From contig NZ_JAMQKB010000001.1 in the NCBI RefSeq assembly GCF_028416575.1, forward strand, positions 109,649 through 173,648: a DNA stretch of 64,000 nt. Direction: 5' to 3'. The notes beneath the pieces are model-generated. The model had not been told where the DNA came from. It did no database searches and worked only from the letters and a program-made list of their open reading frames with translations. Source of the DNA: Terrihalobacillus insolitus. GTDB taxonomy: Bacteria; Bacillota; Bacilli; Bacillales; Amphibacillaceae. Below are positions 1 through 8,613 of this stretch, in pieces (within the stretch, counting starts at the first letter, position 1; the number at the start of each line of letters is the position of its first letter). Both the position numbers and the translations under genes were made by a program.

Positions 1-17
1 TCTTGAATTCTTTCCAT
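1..17 (-). CDS. Start of a probable HEPN-domain protein (partial, at window edge)
   Basis: Only the first five codons (MERIQ) are visible. An ATG at 17 follows a good GAGGAGGG ribosome binding site (about 22-29) and overlaps the 3' end of the nucleotidyltransferase gene in another frame. In MNT-HEPN pairs the HEPN partner is usually encoded directly after or overlapping the MNT gene, and an opening such as MERIQ is common there. Identity is inferred from position and this start only. Confidence 0.45.
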
Positions 18-316
18 ATTATTCCCTCCTCTTTTACATTCTGAATAAGAGCTGAACTTGCATTCTTTAAATTAACAATATCAACATGATACGGAATGGT
101 TGATTCTTCAATCCTATCCATTATCTCTAACCACTTAAAAGAAGGGATTTGTTCCATTTCTTCAATAGCAATATCAATATCAGAACTTTGTTTTTCTTCT
201 TTACGCGCCCACGAACCAAACAAAATCACCCTTACATTTTCTTCAAATAAAGTCTCATTTAATATGTTTCTTAATTGATTTAGTATATGCTCACGTGATC
301 TGTTATGATTGGTCAT
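1..316 (-). CDS. Minimal nucleotidyltransferase (MNT family), antitoxin of a HEPN/MNT module, partial
   Basis: The reading frame runs from ATG 316, preceded by GGAGGGGAAAAG, to the window edge with no stop (105 codons visible). It carries the MNT active-site signature GSWARKEEKQSSDIDIAI at about residues 38-55, i.e. GS-X10-DxD, followed by the conserved basic/acidic region and a VDIV strand holding a further acidic residue near residue 84. Family members are about 100-140 residues, so only the extreme C-terminus is missing. Many such proteins neutralise a co-encoded HEPN RNase toxin, some by AMPylating it. A candidate HEPN start codon overlaps the end of this gene. The partner lies outside the window, so the toxin-antitoxin role is inferred. 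Confidence 0.8.
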   Translation of the reverse strand, partial: MTNHNRSREHILNQLRNILNETLFEENVRVILFGSWARKEEKQSSDIDIAIEEMEQIPSFKWLEIMDRIEESTIPYHVDIVNLKNASSALIQNVKEEGIIWKEFK

Positions 317-437
317 CTTTTCCCCTCCTGCGAAAAAGGATCTACCCCTTTTTAATTATACAGCAAAAGAGTACTGCATCTAAAGAAAATTATCTTGTCC
401 CGTTTTTTGATGCTCATCGGTATATAACCTATATACT

Positions 438-482
438 AAAAAAAGACAGTACACTTATTGAACGCGTGCACTGACTTTTTTT
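438..482. terminator. Bidirectional terminator-like hairpin
   Basis: An A-run, an imperfect stem (AAGACAGTACAC pairing with GTGCACTGACTT, two mismatches) and a T-run give a symmetrical intrinsic terminator. It lies downstream of the flavin reductase gene, which is read leftward, and upstream of the MNT gene, so it insulates the two units. Confidence 0.6.
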
Positions 483-549
483 AGCGTGGAACAATTCTGT
501 CAAGCGATACTTTTAGGAAAACCTCTTTTAGGTCGTGGTACTGAAACAT

Positions 550-1116
550 TTAAAAATTATATTCCGCTTCTTTCACCTCACGAATTTTCGTGAATGTTTC
601 TGTTAATACTACTGTATCTTCAACCAAACGATCGATGCGGAATAATACATCATCGTTTGTAATTTCTTTTTGATAGAAATCCGTTTCCTCAATAAATACA
701 TATGTCTGAACGATTTGCGCTTTCATATAAGCTAAAATAGGTTTTAATTGTTGTTCTGCAATTAAGTAATGCTTTGACGAACCCGCTGTTACAAGCATGC
801 TAACAACTTTATCACGAAATGCATTTACGGGAAGTAAATCAAAAATATTTTTCAATGTAGCGGGGATCGACGCCTGAAATATAGGTGTTCCAATAATAAT
901 TGCATCTGCTTCCATGATGGTTTTGACTACATATCCCGTGTCGCCTACATAATCCAAATAGTTACGACCATCACTAAACTGAACATCATATTCAGCTAGA
1001 TCAATCAATGTCGCTTCCGTATTTGGGAATTTTTCCGTAAGAGATTTAACTGAATAATCCATTGCTATTCTCGTTTTCGAACCAACTTTTGAACCTGATA
1101 ATCCGACAATCTTCAT
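550..1116 (-). CDS. NADPH-dependent FMN reductase family flavoprotein
   Basis: This 188-residue protein has a flavodoxin-like fold. The N-terminal GLSGSKVGSKTR (about residues 5-16) is the FMN-phosphate-binding loop, and GTPIFQASIPATLKNIFDLL (about residues 75-94) is the second conserved loop and helix of the SsuE/ArsH-like FMN reductases. It would reduce free FMN with NAD(P)H in the cytosol. The gene starts 10 bp after the stop of a luciferase-like monooxygenase, and the two form a reductase/monooxygenase pair in one operon, as in two-component flavin-dependent monooxygenases such as SsuE/SsuD. The substrate is unknown. An azoreductase or quinone reductase role is a less likely alternative. 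Confidence 0.85.
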   Translation of the reverse strand: MKIVGLSGSKVGSKTRIAMDYSVKSLTEKFPNTEATLIDLAEYDVQFSDGRNYLDYVGDTGYVVKTIMEADAIIIGTPIFQASIPATLKNIFDLLPVNAFRDKVVSMLVTAGSSKHYLIAEQQLKPILAYMKAQIVQTYVFIEETDFYQKEITNDDVLFRIDRLVEDTVVLTETFTKIREVKEAEYNF

Positions 1117-1126
1117 GTTACCCCTC

Positions 1127-2185
1127 CTAGTTGTTCGCCGTATATTTCTTAATTGCCGGCAAAATTTCTGTACCGATTAATTCAATATTTTTCATTAAAC
1201 GTTCAAATGGTACACCACCGAAATCGATTTGGGCGATATAACGCTGATGACCAAATAGTTCATGCTGATAAAGAATTTTTTCAATGATTTCCTGGGGACT
1301 ACCTATATTCATGACATTATGCGGATCTACACCCTGGGCAAAGTGCTGCTTCGGAAATCCTTGTCCGTTCGTTCGTTTCATCCCTTCATTTATATGAGGA
1401 TACATATCTTTTAGAGCTTGCTGTGATGTTTCAGCCGCATAGAAAAAACCAGCCGTTGCAACCGGTAGCTCTGATGGATCAAAACCGCTATTTTGAGCAG
1501 CATCACGATAGGCATCAACCGTCCGTTTGAAAATAGTTGCAGGTCCACCTAAATGAGCCATAAACATCGGAACACCAGCATTACCAGCCTTAATCGCACT
1601 AGCAGGTGATCCACCTACTGCACGCCAAATCGGCATTGAACCATTTTGCGGACGCGGAAGAACCTCTGCATTCCTCAATGGCGCACGGAATTCACCACTC
1701 CAATTTACAACTTCTTCTTCATTAATTTTCAGTAACAAATCAAATTTTTCCTCAAACAACCCTTCGTAATCACGAACACTATAGCCTAATAAATCAAATA
1801 GCCCTATTCTTGAAGCACGACCAGCAACGATTTCCGCACGTCCTCCTGAAATCAAATCAAGCGTAGCAAAATTCTCAAAGACACGCACTGGATCTGATGT
1901 GCTAATAATCGTAGAGGAGCTTGCTATTTTAATTTTTTCTGTCGCCTGAGCAATTGCTGAAAGAACAACAGCATGTGCTTGCGTTGCAAAAAATTCCTGA
2001 TGACTTTCCCCTACACTAAAAAAGTCAATACCAGCCTGATCGGCTAATTTAGCATATTCAATTATTTCACGAATGCGTTGTTCTGCAGAAATTCTCTCTC
2101 CTGTTAAAGGATTTGGCAAATGATCTCCTAGTGTATAAATGCCAAACTCCAATCCTTTACTTTGATCAATACGATATTTTTCCAT
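1127..2185 (-). CDS. LLM-class flavin-dependent oxidoreductase (luciferase-like monooxygenase)
   Basis: This 352-residue TIM-barrel protein of the bacterial luciferase superfamily is nearly full length for the family. Diagnostic segments are FGIYTLGDHLPNP near the N-terminus, the GESHQEFF loop (about residues 59-66), the SSSTIISTSDPVRV strand (about 93-106), SGGRAEIVAGRAS (about 114-126) and a C-terminal FGGVPFERLMKNIELIGTEI region typical of alkanal/alkane monooxygenase-like members. It would use FMNH2, probably supplied by the reductase encoded 10 bp downstream. The divergent HxlR gene is the likely regulator. The real substrate cannot be read from sequence. Confidence 0.88.
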   Translation of the reverse strand: MEKYRIDQSKGLEFGIYTLGDHLPNPLTGERISAEQRIREIIEYAKLADQAGIDFFSVGESHQEFFATQAHAVVLSAIAQATEKIKIASSSTIISTSDPVRVFENFATLDLISGGRAEIVAGRASRIGLFDLLGYSVRDYEGLFEEKFDLLLKINEEEVVNWSGEFRAPLRNAEVLPRPQNGSMPIWRAVGGSPASAIKAGNAGVPMFMAHLGGPATIFKRTVDAYRDAAQNSGFDPSELPVATAGFFYAAETSQQALKDMYPHINEGMKRTNGQGFPKQHFAQGVDPHNVMNIGSPQEIIEKILYQHELFGHQRYIAQIDFGGVPFERLMKNIELIGTEILPAIKKYTANN

Positions 2186-2418
2186 TTATTTTTTCACCTT
2201 TCTTTCTATATTGCATATTGCCTATTTTCTCGTCACCTGCGTATCACTAGTTAACTTCTACAACAAAATGAGCGAGTAATTCATTCTACTTTTCCTAAAG
2301 GTTTGTATCCAAATTAAGCGAAGAGATTCGATCTTTACCTCGTCTTTCCATTTACCCTTTTCGATGTTATTATAGATTATAATAACATATAGTATAAGTA
2401 CGCACTTAAAAGTGGTAT

Positions 2419-2436
2419 AGTATCAAAAATGATACT
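2419..2436. promoter_or_regulatory. Palindrome in the hxlR leader, candidate operator
   Basis: AGTATCA-AAAA-TGATACT is a perfect 7+4+7 palindrome just before the ribosome binding site of the HxlR gene, in the 265-bp region shared with the divergent monooxygenase operon. HxlR dimers bind short palindromes in such divergent regions, so this is a candidate autoregulatory operator. This is inference from position and symmetry. Confidence 0.4.
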
Positions 2437-2450
2437 TAGGAGGAGTTAAA

Positions 2451-2798
2451 ATGGAAAAAGTACCCGAAGATTGTCGCGTAGAAGATGCTTTGAGTATTTT
2501 AGTTGGCAAATGGAAACCGATTATTTTGTTACATTTGTTGCAGGAAGGCACAAAACGTTTTAATGAACTTAAACGTAGCATGCCCGGAATCACGCAGAAA
2601 ATGTTGACAAAGCAACTTAGAGAATTAGAGGATGAAGACATTATTAAGCGCGTTATTTACCCACAAGTCCCTCCCAAAGTAGAGTATTCCATTACAGAAT
2701 ATGGTAGGAGCTTAGAGCCAATTTTAGAGGCCATGCATGAATGGGGAATGAAGCATACATTGCATAAGATGGAAAAGAAGAATCAAAAGAGCTCATAG
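2451..2798 (+). CDS. HxlR-family winged-helix transcriptional regulator
   Basis: This 115-residue protein starts at ATG 2451 behind AGGAGG. Its N-terminal Cys near residue 8 (EDCRVEDAL), the stretch LVGKWKPIILLHLLQEGTKR (residues 17-36) and RFNELKRSMPGITQKMLTKQ (residues 36-55) are the typical winged-helix HxlR core, and the length is normal. Family members such as HxlR, YodB and HypR sense aldehydes, quinones or disulfide stress, often through the N-terminal Cys. It is divergent from the monooxygenase/FMN reductase operon, which it probably controls together with its own gene. Confidence 0.9.
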   Translation: MEKVPEDCRVEDALSILVGKWKPIILLHLLQEGTKRFNELKRSMPGITQKMLTKQLRELEDEDIIKRVIYPQVPPKVEYSITEYGRSLEPILEAMHEWGMKHTLHKMEKKNQKSS

Positions 2799-2876
2799 CA
2801 GACCACTGGTGAACACCACAATATTCACCAAGCTTGTCTTAGCTCTAAAACAAGCAGACTTATTCGTATGATACGA

Positions 2877-2916
2877 AAGGGAGCTTCTTTTTTTCTAGAG
2901 AAAAAGAAGCTCCCTT
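2877..2916 (+). terminator. Rho-independent terminator of the hxlR gene
   Basis: A 16-bp near-perfect stem, AAGGGAGCTTCTTTTT with its complement AAAAAGAAGCTCCCTT, forms a strong hairpin 80 bp after the hxlR stop. The T-tract is inside the stem rather than after it, so function as a terminator is likely but not classical. Confidence 0.55.
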
Positions 2917-2918
2917 AA

Positions 2919-2942
2919 AGCGAACTCGTTTCAGCAAGCTTA
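2919..2942. repeat. Fragment of hairpin repeat family A
   Basis: AGCGAACTCGTTTCAGCAAG, followed by CTT, matches the first 22 bases of the longer elements at 39161 and 53485 and the palindrome at 24104. Here only one arm is kept, abutting the hxlR terminator. Confidence 0.6.
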
Positions 2943-3074
2943 TACAATCGCCTCCCTACTTTCATTTTACCACTTTCAATTAACTTATTTCACCCAAAAC
3001 AGAGGAAGGTGGTATTCTTCCCCACCTGTTTTTATTCCATAATCGCGCCCGAGTAATGAACAAGCAAATGAAAA

Positions 3075-3833
3075 CTAATCTTGATATATTTTTTGTGCTT
3101 CGTATTTAAATCCTTGGTTCTTATAATTTTGTTTTTTGTACATTTCCCTTGGGGTATCTTCTCCGTCAGCCACTAATATTACAACCTTCTCCGGAAATGA
3201 ATCCATTACAAATTTTTGCAGCCGGCTTGCTATTCCTTTGTTCCGAAACGACTCGTCAACAGTTAGATTATCGATTTCTACTGTTTCATTAGAGATAATG
3301 ACATCTACATAGCCTGCTGGAGATCCTTTATAAAATGCTAAAACTTGCTGAATATCTTGATCTTCAAACTGACGCTTTATAAGATCAGCCTTCTGCTTTG
3401 CAAATTCACTTCCAAACTCTAAGTCATTCGTATATTGTAGATCAAGAAGTACTTTTAAATTTTTATCCGTCACTACTTGAATCTCTATATCTGGATTGTT
3501 TCTCACCGAAGGAAAGTCTTTCGGCTGAATAGCATACAATTCTAGAAAACCTATTTCATAACCCATATCAGTAAGGTAAGCAGTTAGTTCTCCTGTTGGC
3601 TTTATATTTGTAGGAAAATAGAATTTCACATGCTTTTGGCCTCTCTTCAGATGATAATCTCTTAGGTATTTTTCGACCTCTTTAAACTCAGTTAAAGACG
3701 GTAAAGTTTTAAATTCAATGAAATTACTGTCGTACCTGATTAACATCTCAGGATAATGAAAATGTCTATAATGAGCATTTTCAGCCGCTATGTTTCCAAG
3801 TGTATAAATTTCTTCAAATGTTATTTGTTTCAT
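3075..3833 (-). CDS. GNAT-family N-acetyltransferase
   Basis: In this 252-residue protein the C-terminal half carries the GNAT acetyl-CoA site: VEIDNLTVDESFRNKGIASR (about residues 178-197) contains the R-x-x-G-I-A pyrophosphate loop after beta-4, and a last strand and helix end in EMYKKQNYKNQGF. The N-terminal 110 residues resemble a second, degenerate GNAT-like half, as in several Bacillaceae acetyltransferases of unknown substrate. It is a single gene with its own GGAG-type ribosome binding site, between the hxlR region and tmRNA. Substrate unknown. Confidence 0.8.
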   Translation of the reverse strand: MKQITFEEIYTLGNIAAENAHYRHFHYPEMLIRYDSNFIEFKTLPSLTEFKEVEKYLRDYHLKRGQKHVKFYFPTNIKPTGELTAYLTDMGYEIGFLELYAIQPKDFPSVRNNPDIEIQVVTDKNLKVLLDLQYTNDLEFGSEFAKQKADLIKRQFEDQDIQQVLAFYKGSPAGYVDVIISNETVEIDNLTVDESFRNKGIASRLQKFVMDSFPEKVVILVADGEDTPREMYKKQNYKNQGFKYEAQKIYQD

Positions 3834-4018
3834 TTGTGTTCTCCTTTATTTAGGAGCTAGCCCCCTGTTTTACCCTAACAAAAGACATTAGATACACTCC
3901 TGATCTTGTTCCGATAAATGACCCGATTGATGTATATGGGTAACCGTTTTCAGTATAGAAATTTACTTCATTATAAAGAGCCTTTTCCTAAACGTGAATT
4001 GCTTCAAGTCACAGACAC

Positions 4019-4046
4019 AAAAAAACCACCAATTATGTATTGGTGG
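4019..4046 (-). terminator. Intrinsic terminator of ssrA
   Basis: On the minus strand CCACCAAT-acata-ATTGGTGG is followed by TTTTTTTG. The first arm overlaps the encoded CCA 3' end of tmRNA, so termination occurs directly behind the mature RNA. Confidence 0.8.
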
Positions 4047-4403
4047 AGACGGTGGGAATTGAACCCACGTCCAGAGATATCGCCACTCAGGCATCTACGA
4101 GCGTAGTTGGTATATTGTCATTCACTCACTGTTTGGCCTGCCAACAGGCTTCCCAGGAGCTAGCCTGATTCGTCTCTTCTGTCTGTCCCCAGGCGGAGAA
4201 CGACAGCGTAGCCCGCTTCATTTGAGACCCTTCTATCTACCACACGGGCGATGGTAGGAAGGATCCTTTAGTGCTACTTACGCAGCTGCTAAAGAGTAAT
4301 TGTTTTCTTTGCCAGTTATATTTAGGCGAGTAACGTTTAACGAGCCGTAACCTCGACCCGCAGCCTGAGCTCGATCTACCCCTGTCGAATCCGTAACGTC
4401 CCC
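4041..4403 (-). tRNA. ssrA: Transfer-messenger RNA (tmRNA, 10Sa RNA)
   Basis: The 5' end GGGGACGTTACGGATTCGAC and the 3' T-arm/acceptor segment (GGTTCAATTCCC, then CCGTCTCCACCA with encoded CCA) form the alanine tRNA-like domain. The internal reading frame resumes at GGC 4313 and ends at TAA 4278, encoding GKENNYSLAAA after the alanine carried by tmRNA itself. The AAA ending is a standard protease recognition end. At 363 nt it is normal length for the family. It rescues stalled ribosomes together with SmpB, whose gene lies just upstream on the same strand. The tag is 11 encoded residues against 14 in B. subtilis. Confidence 0.97.
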
Positions 4404-4508
4404 AAATAAAAAGAGTAGCCATTTATGCGATAACGAGGGAAACGGAAAGAAAATCAAGCTATATTGCAAGTGATGTTATTATTATTTTATTTTGTTGAGA
4501 CAATATCT

Positions 4509-4536
4509 ATTATAACACATCACCAAAATATTTCAA
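4509..4536 (-). promoter_or_regulatory. Sigma-A type promoter for ssrA
   Basis: On the minus strand TTGAAA, 16 bp, TATAAT lies between smpB and ssrA. Transcription would begin near 4502, about 100 nt before the mature tmRNA 5' end, which would then be produced by RNase P. A nearer promoter is not excluded. Confidence 0.5.
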
Positions 4537-4557
4537 CCGAGGTTCACATGGAAACCT

Positions 4558-5022
4558 CTACCGATTATTATCCTTTAATGCACGATCCATATCGCGTTTT
4601 GCTTGTTTTCGTTTTAAATCTTCACGTTTGTCGTATTTCTTCTTCCCTCTTCCAAGGCCGATTAATACTTTTGCGACTCCATTTTTGATATAAATCTTAA
4701 GTGGGATGAGGGAATAGCCTTGCTGCTGCGTTTCACCAATAAGTTTATCAATTTCTTTACGATGTAATAATAATTTTCTAGTCCGAACAGGATCATGATT
4801 GTAACGATTCCCTTGTTCATATGGGGAGATGTGTAAGTTATGCAGAAAAGCTTCTCCACGATCGACTCGTGCAAAGCTATCCTTTAAATTGACTCTGCCA
4901 GCACGGATCGACTTAATCTCCGTACCTTGTAATACGATTCCTGCTTCATATGTTTCCTCAATAAAAAAATCATGATTTGCTTTTCGATTTTGGGCAATAG
5001 CTTTTCCTTGACCTTTTGGCAT
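4558..5022 (-). CDS. smpB: SsrA-binding protein SmpB
   Basis: This 154-residue protein has the family's normal length. It opens with [19 protein letters not shown], contains the OB-fold core [20 protein letters not shown] (about residues 23-42) and the [11 protein letters not shown] loop, and ends in a basic tail ([20 protein letters not shown]) that becomes helical in the ribosomal mRNA channel. It binds the tRNA-like domain of tmRNA and places it in the stalled A site. The start is supported by GAGGAGG, 8 bp upstream. The order rnr-smpB-ssrA matches Bacillus. The gene lies 151 bp upstream of ssrA. Confidence 0.98.
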   Translation of the reverse strand: MPKGQGKAIAQNRKANHDFFIEETYEAGIVLQGTEIKSIRAGRVNLKDSFARVDRGEAFLHNLHISPYEQGNRYNHDPVRTRKLLLHRKEIDKLIGETQQQGYSLIPLKIYIKNGVAKVLIGLGRGKKKYDKREDLKRKQAKRDMDRALKDNNR

Positions 5023-5111
5023 AACCAGTTCCTCCTCTTGCTCCGTGTGAACATTTTAACAGAAAAGCGACTTGATTCCAATATCGGTGTGTTTTTAATT
5101 TCCATCAAAGC

Positions 5112-5150
5112 AGATGCGCCGCTTATCATTTGGTGACTTTTGAACATCCT
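5112..5150. repeat. Fragment of the MITE-like repeat family (one end)
   Basis: The stretch from GATGCGCCGCTTATCATTTG to TGAACATCC matches one terminus of the full element at 60316-60530, with one T missing in the GACTTTTTGAAC end. It lies just upstream of smpB on the minus strand. Only about 38 bp survive. Confidence 0.65.
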
Positions 5151-5224
5151 TTTATAGACAAAGAAACGTGATTCATGAGAAAATATTTGTTGTTGTGTAA
5201 TAATTTAAAGCGGAAGGTGTACAT

Positions 5225-6088
5225 ATGGTGGAACAGCAGCTGATACAAATACGAAAACTAACAATGAATGATTATGATGCTTTTAAACAAATGAAGACAA
5301 GTGTAGAGGATGACTACATTGTCCGAATTTTCCCAGACCTTATCCATTCCGAAAATCAAATTTTATATGGACTGTTTAGTGGGGAAACACTTTTGGCTAT
5401 GGCTGGTTATACGCTATTTCCAGGTGGCTTAGCCATGCTAGGCAGACTGCGAAGCAACATGCATTTTTTGTCAAATGGGCATGCAACCGATCTCCTTACT
5501 TACATAATGGAGAAATTGCGTCAGGATCCCTCCGTTATTTGGATTGGGGCTAATACAAACGAAGGAAACGCACCAGCAAGACGGGTATTAGAAAAATTAG
5601 GACTGGCACCAATAACTACCCTTTATTCCCTCACAATTAAGGATAAGAAGCACATTCAAGGGGTCGATGGTCCAATTTGGACAAAAATTGACTCTATTAA
5701 GCAAAAAAGAGAGTTGCTACTTTCTGTGCAGAACAATGATTTAGGTGGGGTCTTCCCTTTCGAATGCTACTACCCGCTTCCACTCGTTGATTCATTGATT
5801 TCTGATGCGTATTTGGAGGACTCTATTTTTTACCAAAGTCCTGATCAAAAACGATTTCTCACGATCAAAAAGGATCGAAAAGATGAGTGGTATGGTCATG
5901 TGAAGTATTTTTGGAATGACCATTTTGAAACACCAGGATTTTGGAATACCGTTTTTTCGTACTTAACGAAACAATCAGATGAAATCGGAATATGGATCGA
6001 TTTTTCCAAACAAGGATTCCATCAAATTCCGAATCGAGCTGGTTTTGATGTAGAGGATCCGTGGATGTTATATGGGCAATTTAAATAA
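5225..6088 (+). CDS. GNAT-family N-acetyltransferase
   Basis: This 287-residue protein starts at ATG behind GGAAGGTG. The N-terminal half has a GNAT fold with LLAMAGYTLFPGGLAMLGRL (about residues 56-75) as beta-3/4 and NEGNAPARRVLEKLGLAPIT (about residues 120-139) as the motif B helix. The pyrophosphate loop is poorly conserved. The C-terminal half (about 150-287) is a second domain of unknown role, rich in Trp and Phe. It is transcribed alone, convergent with rnr. Substrate unknown. Confidence 0.7.
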   Translation: MVEQQLIQIRKLTMNDYDAFKQMKTSVEDDYIVRIFPDLIHSENQILYGLFSGETLLAMAGYTLFPGGLAMLGRLRSNMHFLSNGHATDLLTYIMEKLRQDPSVIWIGANTNEGNAPARRVLEKLGLAPITTLYSLTIKDKKHIQGVDGPIWTKIDSIKQKRELLLSVQNNDLGGVFPFECYYPLPLVDSLISDAYLEDSIFYQSPDQKRFLTIKKDRKDEWYGHVKYFWNDHFETPGFWNTVFSYLTKQSDEIGIWIDFSKQGFHQIPNRAGFDVEDPWMLYGQFK

Positions 6089-6254
6089 ATGATCGATCGT
6101 TTCACAGGAACTGACTTTACTTGAGGTATGTTTGACGATTCATGCTTTATTCGCTGAATTTGCATTTCACATGAACGAATTGGTATTCGATGTGACATAT
6201 CTCCCATATAGATGTGCACGCATTTAAAATACGACAAATACGAGCGCCACCGTT

Positions 6255-6297
6255 CAAGAGGGTATCCCATTTCAGGATACCCTCTTCGCTATTTTTT
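6255..6297 (+). terminator. Terminator between the acetyltransferase gene and rnr
   Basis: A perfect 12-bp stem, AAGAGGGTATCC with GGATACCCTCTT and a 7-nt loop, lies between two convergent genes. On the plus strand it is followed by CGCTATTTTTTC, a good T-tract. On the minus strand it lies just behind the rnr stop but has no T-run. Confidence 0.75.
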
Positions 6298-8568
6298 CTT
6301 TTTTGATCTTGTCTTCTTTTTCTTGTTCCCACCATTTTTGCCCTTATGTGCTTTGCCTTTACTAGCTGGTGGAGCTGCGTTTGTTCGTTTTGCTTTGATC
6401 ACTTTTGGACGTTCTGGTGCGACTCGTTCTTTTCTTGGTTTCATGCCAACTACTTCAAAATCAATGACACGTTCATCGAGATTTACATTGACAACGCGGA
6501 TGGTTATTTCATCCCCGATCCGAAAGACGTTGCCTGTCCGTTCACCGATCATTGCATATTGACGATCTTCAAAATGGTAATAGTCATCCGTCAAATAACT
6601 GACATGAACGAGTCCTTCAATCGTGTTTGGCAATTCTACAAACAACCCAAAACCAGTGACAGAGCTGATGACACCATCAAATTCTTCGCCAATTTTGTCC
6701 TGCATAAATTCTGCCTTTTTCAAATCGTCTGTTTCACGTTCTGCATCTACTGCGGCTCTTTCCATTTCAGATGAATGTCGTGCAATTTCGGGTAATCGGT
6801 CTTTCCAATGTGATTGTGTTTGATTGTCTAGTTTACCCTCAACTAAATATGTTCGAATGAGTCGATGGACCATTAAATCTGGGTACCGACGAATTGGTGA
6901 TGTAAAATGGGTGTAAAAATCTGTTGCCAATCCAAAGTGTCCAATCCCCTGTGGATCATATTTTGCTTGTTTCATCGATCGAAGCATTAACTTAGAAATA
7001 ATCATTTCTTCTTGTGTGCCCTCTACTTCATCTAACACAGCCTGTAATGCTTGGGGATGCACTTCATTTGATGTGCCTTTAACGACATAGCCTAAATTGG
7101 CGATAAACTCAAAAAAATGTTGGAGCTTCTCAGGATTTGGATCCTCGTGAATACGATGAATAAATGGGACGTCTAACCAATGAAAATGTTCTGCTACCGT
7201 TTCATTTGCTGCTAACATAAACTCTTCTATCAACTTTTCTGCAACCGACCGTTCACGTATTACAACATCTTTTGCTTTTCCTTCATCATCTACGAGAACC
7301 TGTGCTTCCTTAAAGTCAAAGTCGATTGCCCCTCGATTCATACGTTTCTGACGTAATACTGCAGCAAGTTCTTCCATATCCTTGAACATTGAAACTAAAG
7401 GATCGTACTTCTGGATGAGTTCCTCGTCTTCCTCTACCAAAATTTTGTTCACATCACGATATGTCATGCGCTCCGTCGTTTTTATGACGCTTTGAAAAAT
7501 TTCATGATTGACCACGTCTCCTTGTGGACTTATCTCCATTTCACAGCCTAATGTTAGTCTGTCCACTTGTGGGTTAAGGGAACAAATACCGTTCGACAAA
7601 CGGTGTGGAATCATTGGAATAACACGATCAACTAAATAAACACTTGTCCCGCGTTCTTCAGCTTCTTTGTCAATTGGCGAATTTTCGTCCACGTAATAAC
7701 TAACATCTGCAATGTAGACCCCCAACTTATAGTTTCCATTGTCCAAACGCTTAACTGTAACGGCATCATCTAAGTCTTTCGCATCTGCTCCGTCTATCGT
7801 AACGATCGTTTCATCACGTAAATCCTTTCGATTCGCGATCTCATCTTGGTGAATGGTTTCTGGGACGTTGTTCGCATGCTCCATTACTTCTTCTGGGAAA
7901 TCAACTTTAATTCCATGCTTATGAATAATGGAAATGATGTCTATTCCAGGATCGTTTTTATGTCCTAGAATTTTGATAACTTCACCTTCTGCACTCATCC
8001 GTGCCTCTGGATATTTCGTGATTTTTGCAATAACCTTATGTCCATCAACTGCACCCATTGCTGCACTTTTTGGAATAAAAATATCATTTGGAATTCGTTT
8101 ATCATCTGCAATAACAAAGCCAAAATGGCCGTTGTCATCATACGTTCCGACTACTTCGGCTGACGCACGTTCTAGAATCCTTATGACAGAGCCTTCAGGA
8201 CGTTTGCCTTGCTCATCTCTACCGTCAATTCGAACGAGTACGGTATCATTATTCATTGCGGAGTGTAAATCAGAGTGGTTAATATATACATCATCCTGGT
8301 CTTCCTGATCAGGAATTAAAAAGGCAAATCCTTTTGCGTGCATTTGTATTTTTCCGCGAATCAAATTCATTCGTTCTGGTGGGCCATATCGATTTTTACG
8401 TGTACGGACAAGCTCCCCTGCTTCCTCTAATTCATTCAAACTTTTCATCAATAGCTTGAATTCCTCAGGATCCTTCAATTCTAATATTTCCTCTATCTCT
8501 TGAACAGATAGTGGTTTAGACGCATTTTCTCGAAAATAATTGGCGATCTCTTCTTTCATTTCGTTCAT
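6289..8568 (-). CDS. rnr: Ribonuclease R
   Basis: This is a 3'-to-5' processive exoribonuclease of the RNB family that degrades structured RNA, including in tmRNA-linked decay and stationary-phase turnover. An N-terminal winged helix and two cold-shock domains (to about residue 230) precede the RNB catalytic domain, with [16 protein letters not shown] holding the Mg-binding aspartates (about residues 258-273). A C-terminal S1 domain ([20 protein letters not shown]) and a Lys-rich tail follow. An upstream in-frame ATG at 8589 exists, but the GGAAGGTG ribosome binding site fits the ATG at 8568 (protein [12 protein letters not shown], 759 residues). Order and strand follow Bacillus (secG-est-rnr-smpB-ssrA). 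Confidence 0.97.
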   Translation of the reverse strand: MNEMKEEIANYFRENASKPLSVQEIEEILELKDPEEFKLLMKSLNELEEAGELVRTRKNRYGPPERMNLIRGKIQMHAKGFAFLIPDQEDQDDVYINHSDLHSAMNNDTVLVRIDGRDEQGKRPEGSVIRILERASAEVVGTYDDNGHFGFVIADDKRIPNDIFIPKSAAMGAVDGHKVIAKITKYPEARMSAEGEVIKILGHKNDPGIDIISIIHKHGIKVDFPEEVMEHANNVPETIHQDEIANRKDLRDETIVTIDGADAKDLDDAVTVKRLDNGNYKLGVYIADVSYYVDENSPIDKEAEERGTSVYLVDRVIPMIPHRLSNGICSLNPQVDRLTLGCEMEISPQGDVVNHEIFQSVIKTTERMTYRDVNKILVEEDEELIQKYDPLVSMFKDMEELAAVLRQKRMNRGAIDFDFKEAQVLVDDEGKAKDVVIRERSVAEKLIEEFMLAANETVAEHFHWLDVPFIHRIHEDPNPEKLQHFFEFIANLGYVVKGTSNEVHPQALQAVLDEVEGTQEEMIISKLMLRSMKQAKYDPQGIGHFGLATDFYTHFTSPIRRYPDLMVHRLIRTYLVEGKLDNQTQSHWKDRLPEIARHSSEMERAAVDAERETDDLKKAEFMQDKIGEEFDGVISSVTGFGLFVELPNTIEGLVHVSYLTDDYYHFEDRQYAMIGERTGNVFRIGDEITIRVVNVNLDERVIDFEVVGMKPRKERVAPERPKVIKAKRTNAAPPASKGKAHKGKNGGNKKKKTRSKKKK

Positions 8569-8613
8569 CAATTGCTCACCTTCCTTCACATTTTGTTTTG
8601 CTTTTATTATGTC

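Noticed and set aside
96..278. Plus-strand open frame of 60 codons
   Set aside because: It lies opposite the MNT gene, which has a ribosome binding site and the full active-site motif. The plus frame has no supporting features.
487..549. Possible pseudogene scrap between terminator and FMN reductase
   Set aside because: No frame gives a recognisable protein segment and there are no flanking repeats.
2876..2942. Possible attenuator combining the hxlR hairpin and repeat A arm
   Set aside because: The two are adjacent but no mutually exclusive pairing between them is visible.
3918..4469. Several open frames on both strands across 3918-4469
   Set aside because: They cover tmRNA, whose structure explains the sequence. 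Only the short tag frame 4278-4313 is translated.
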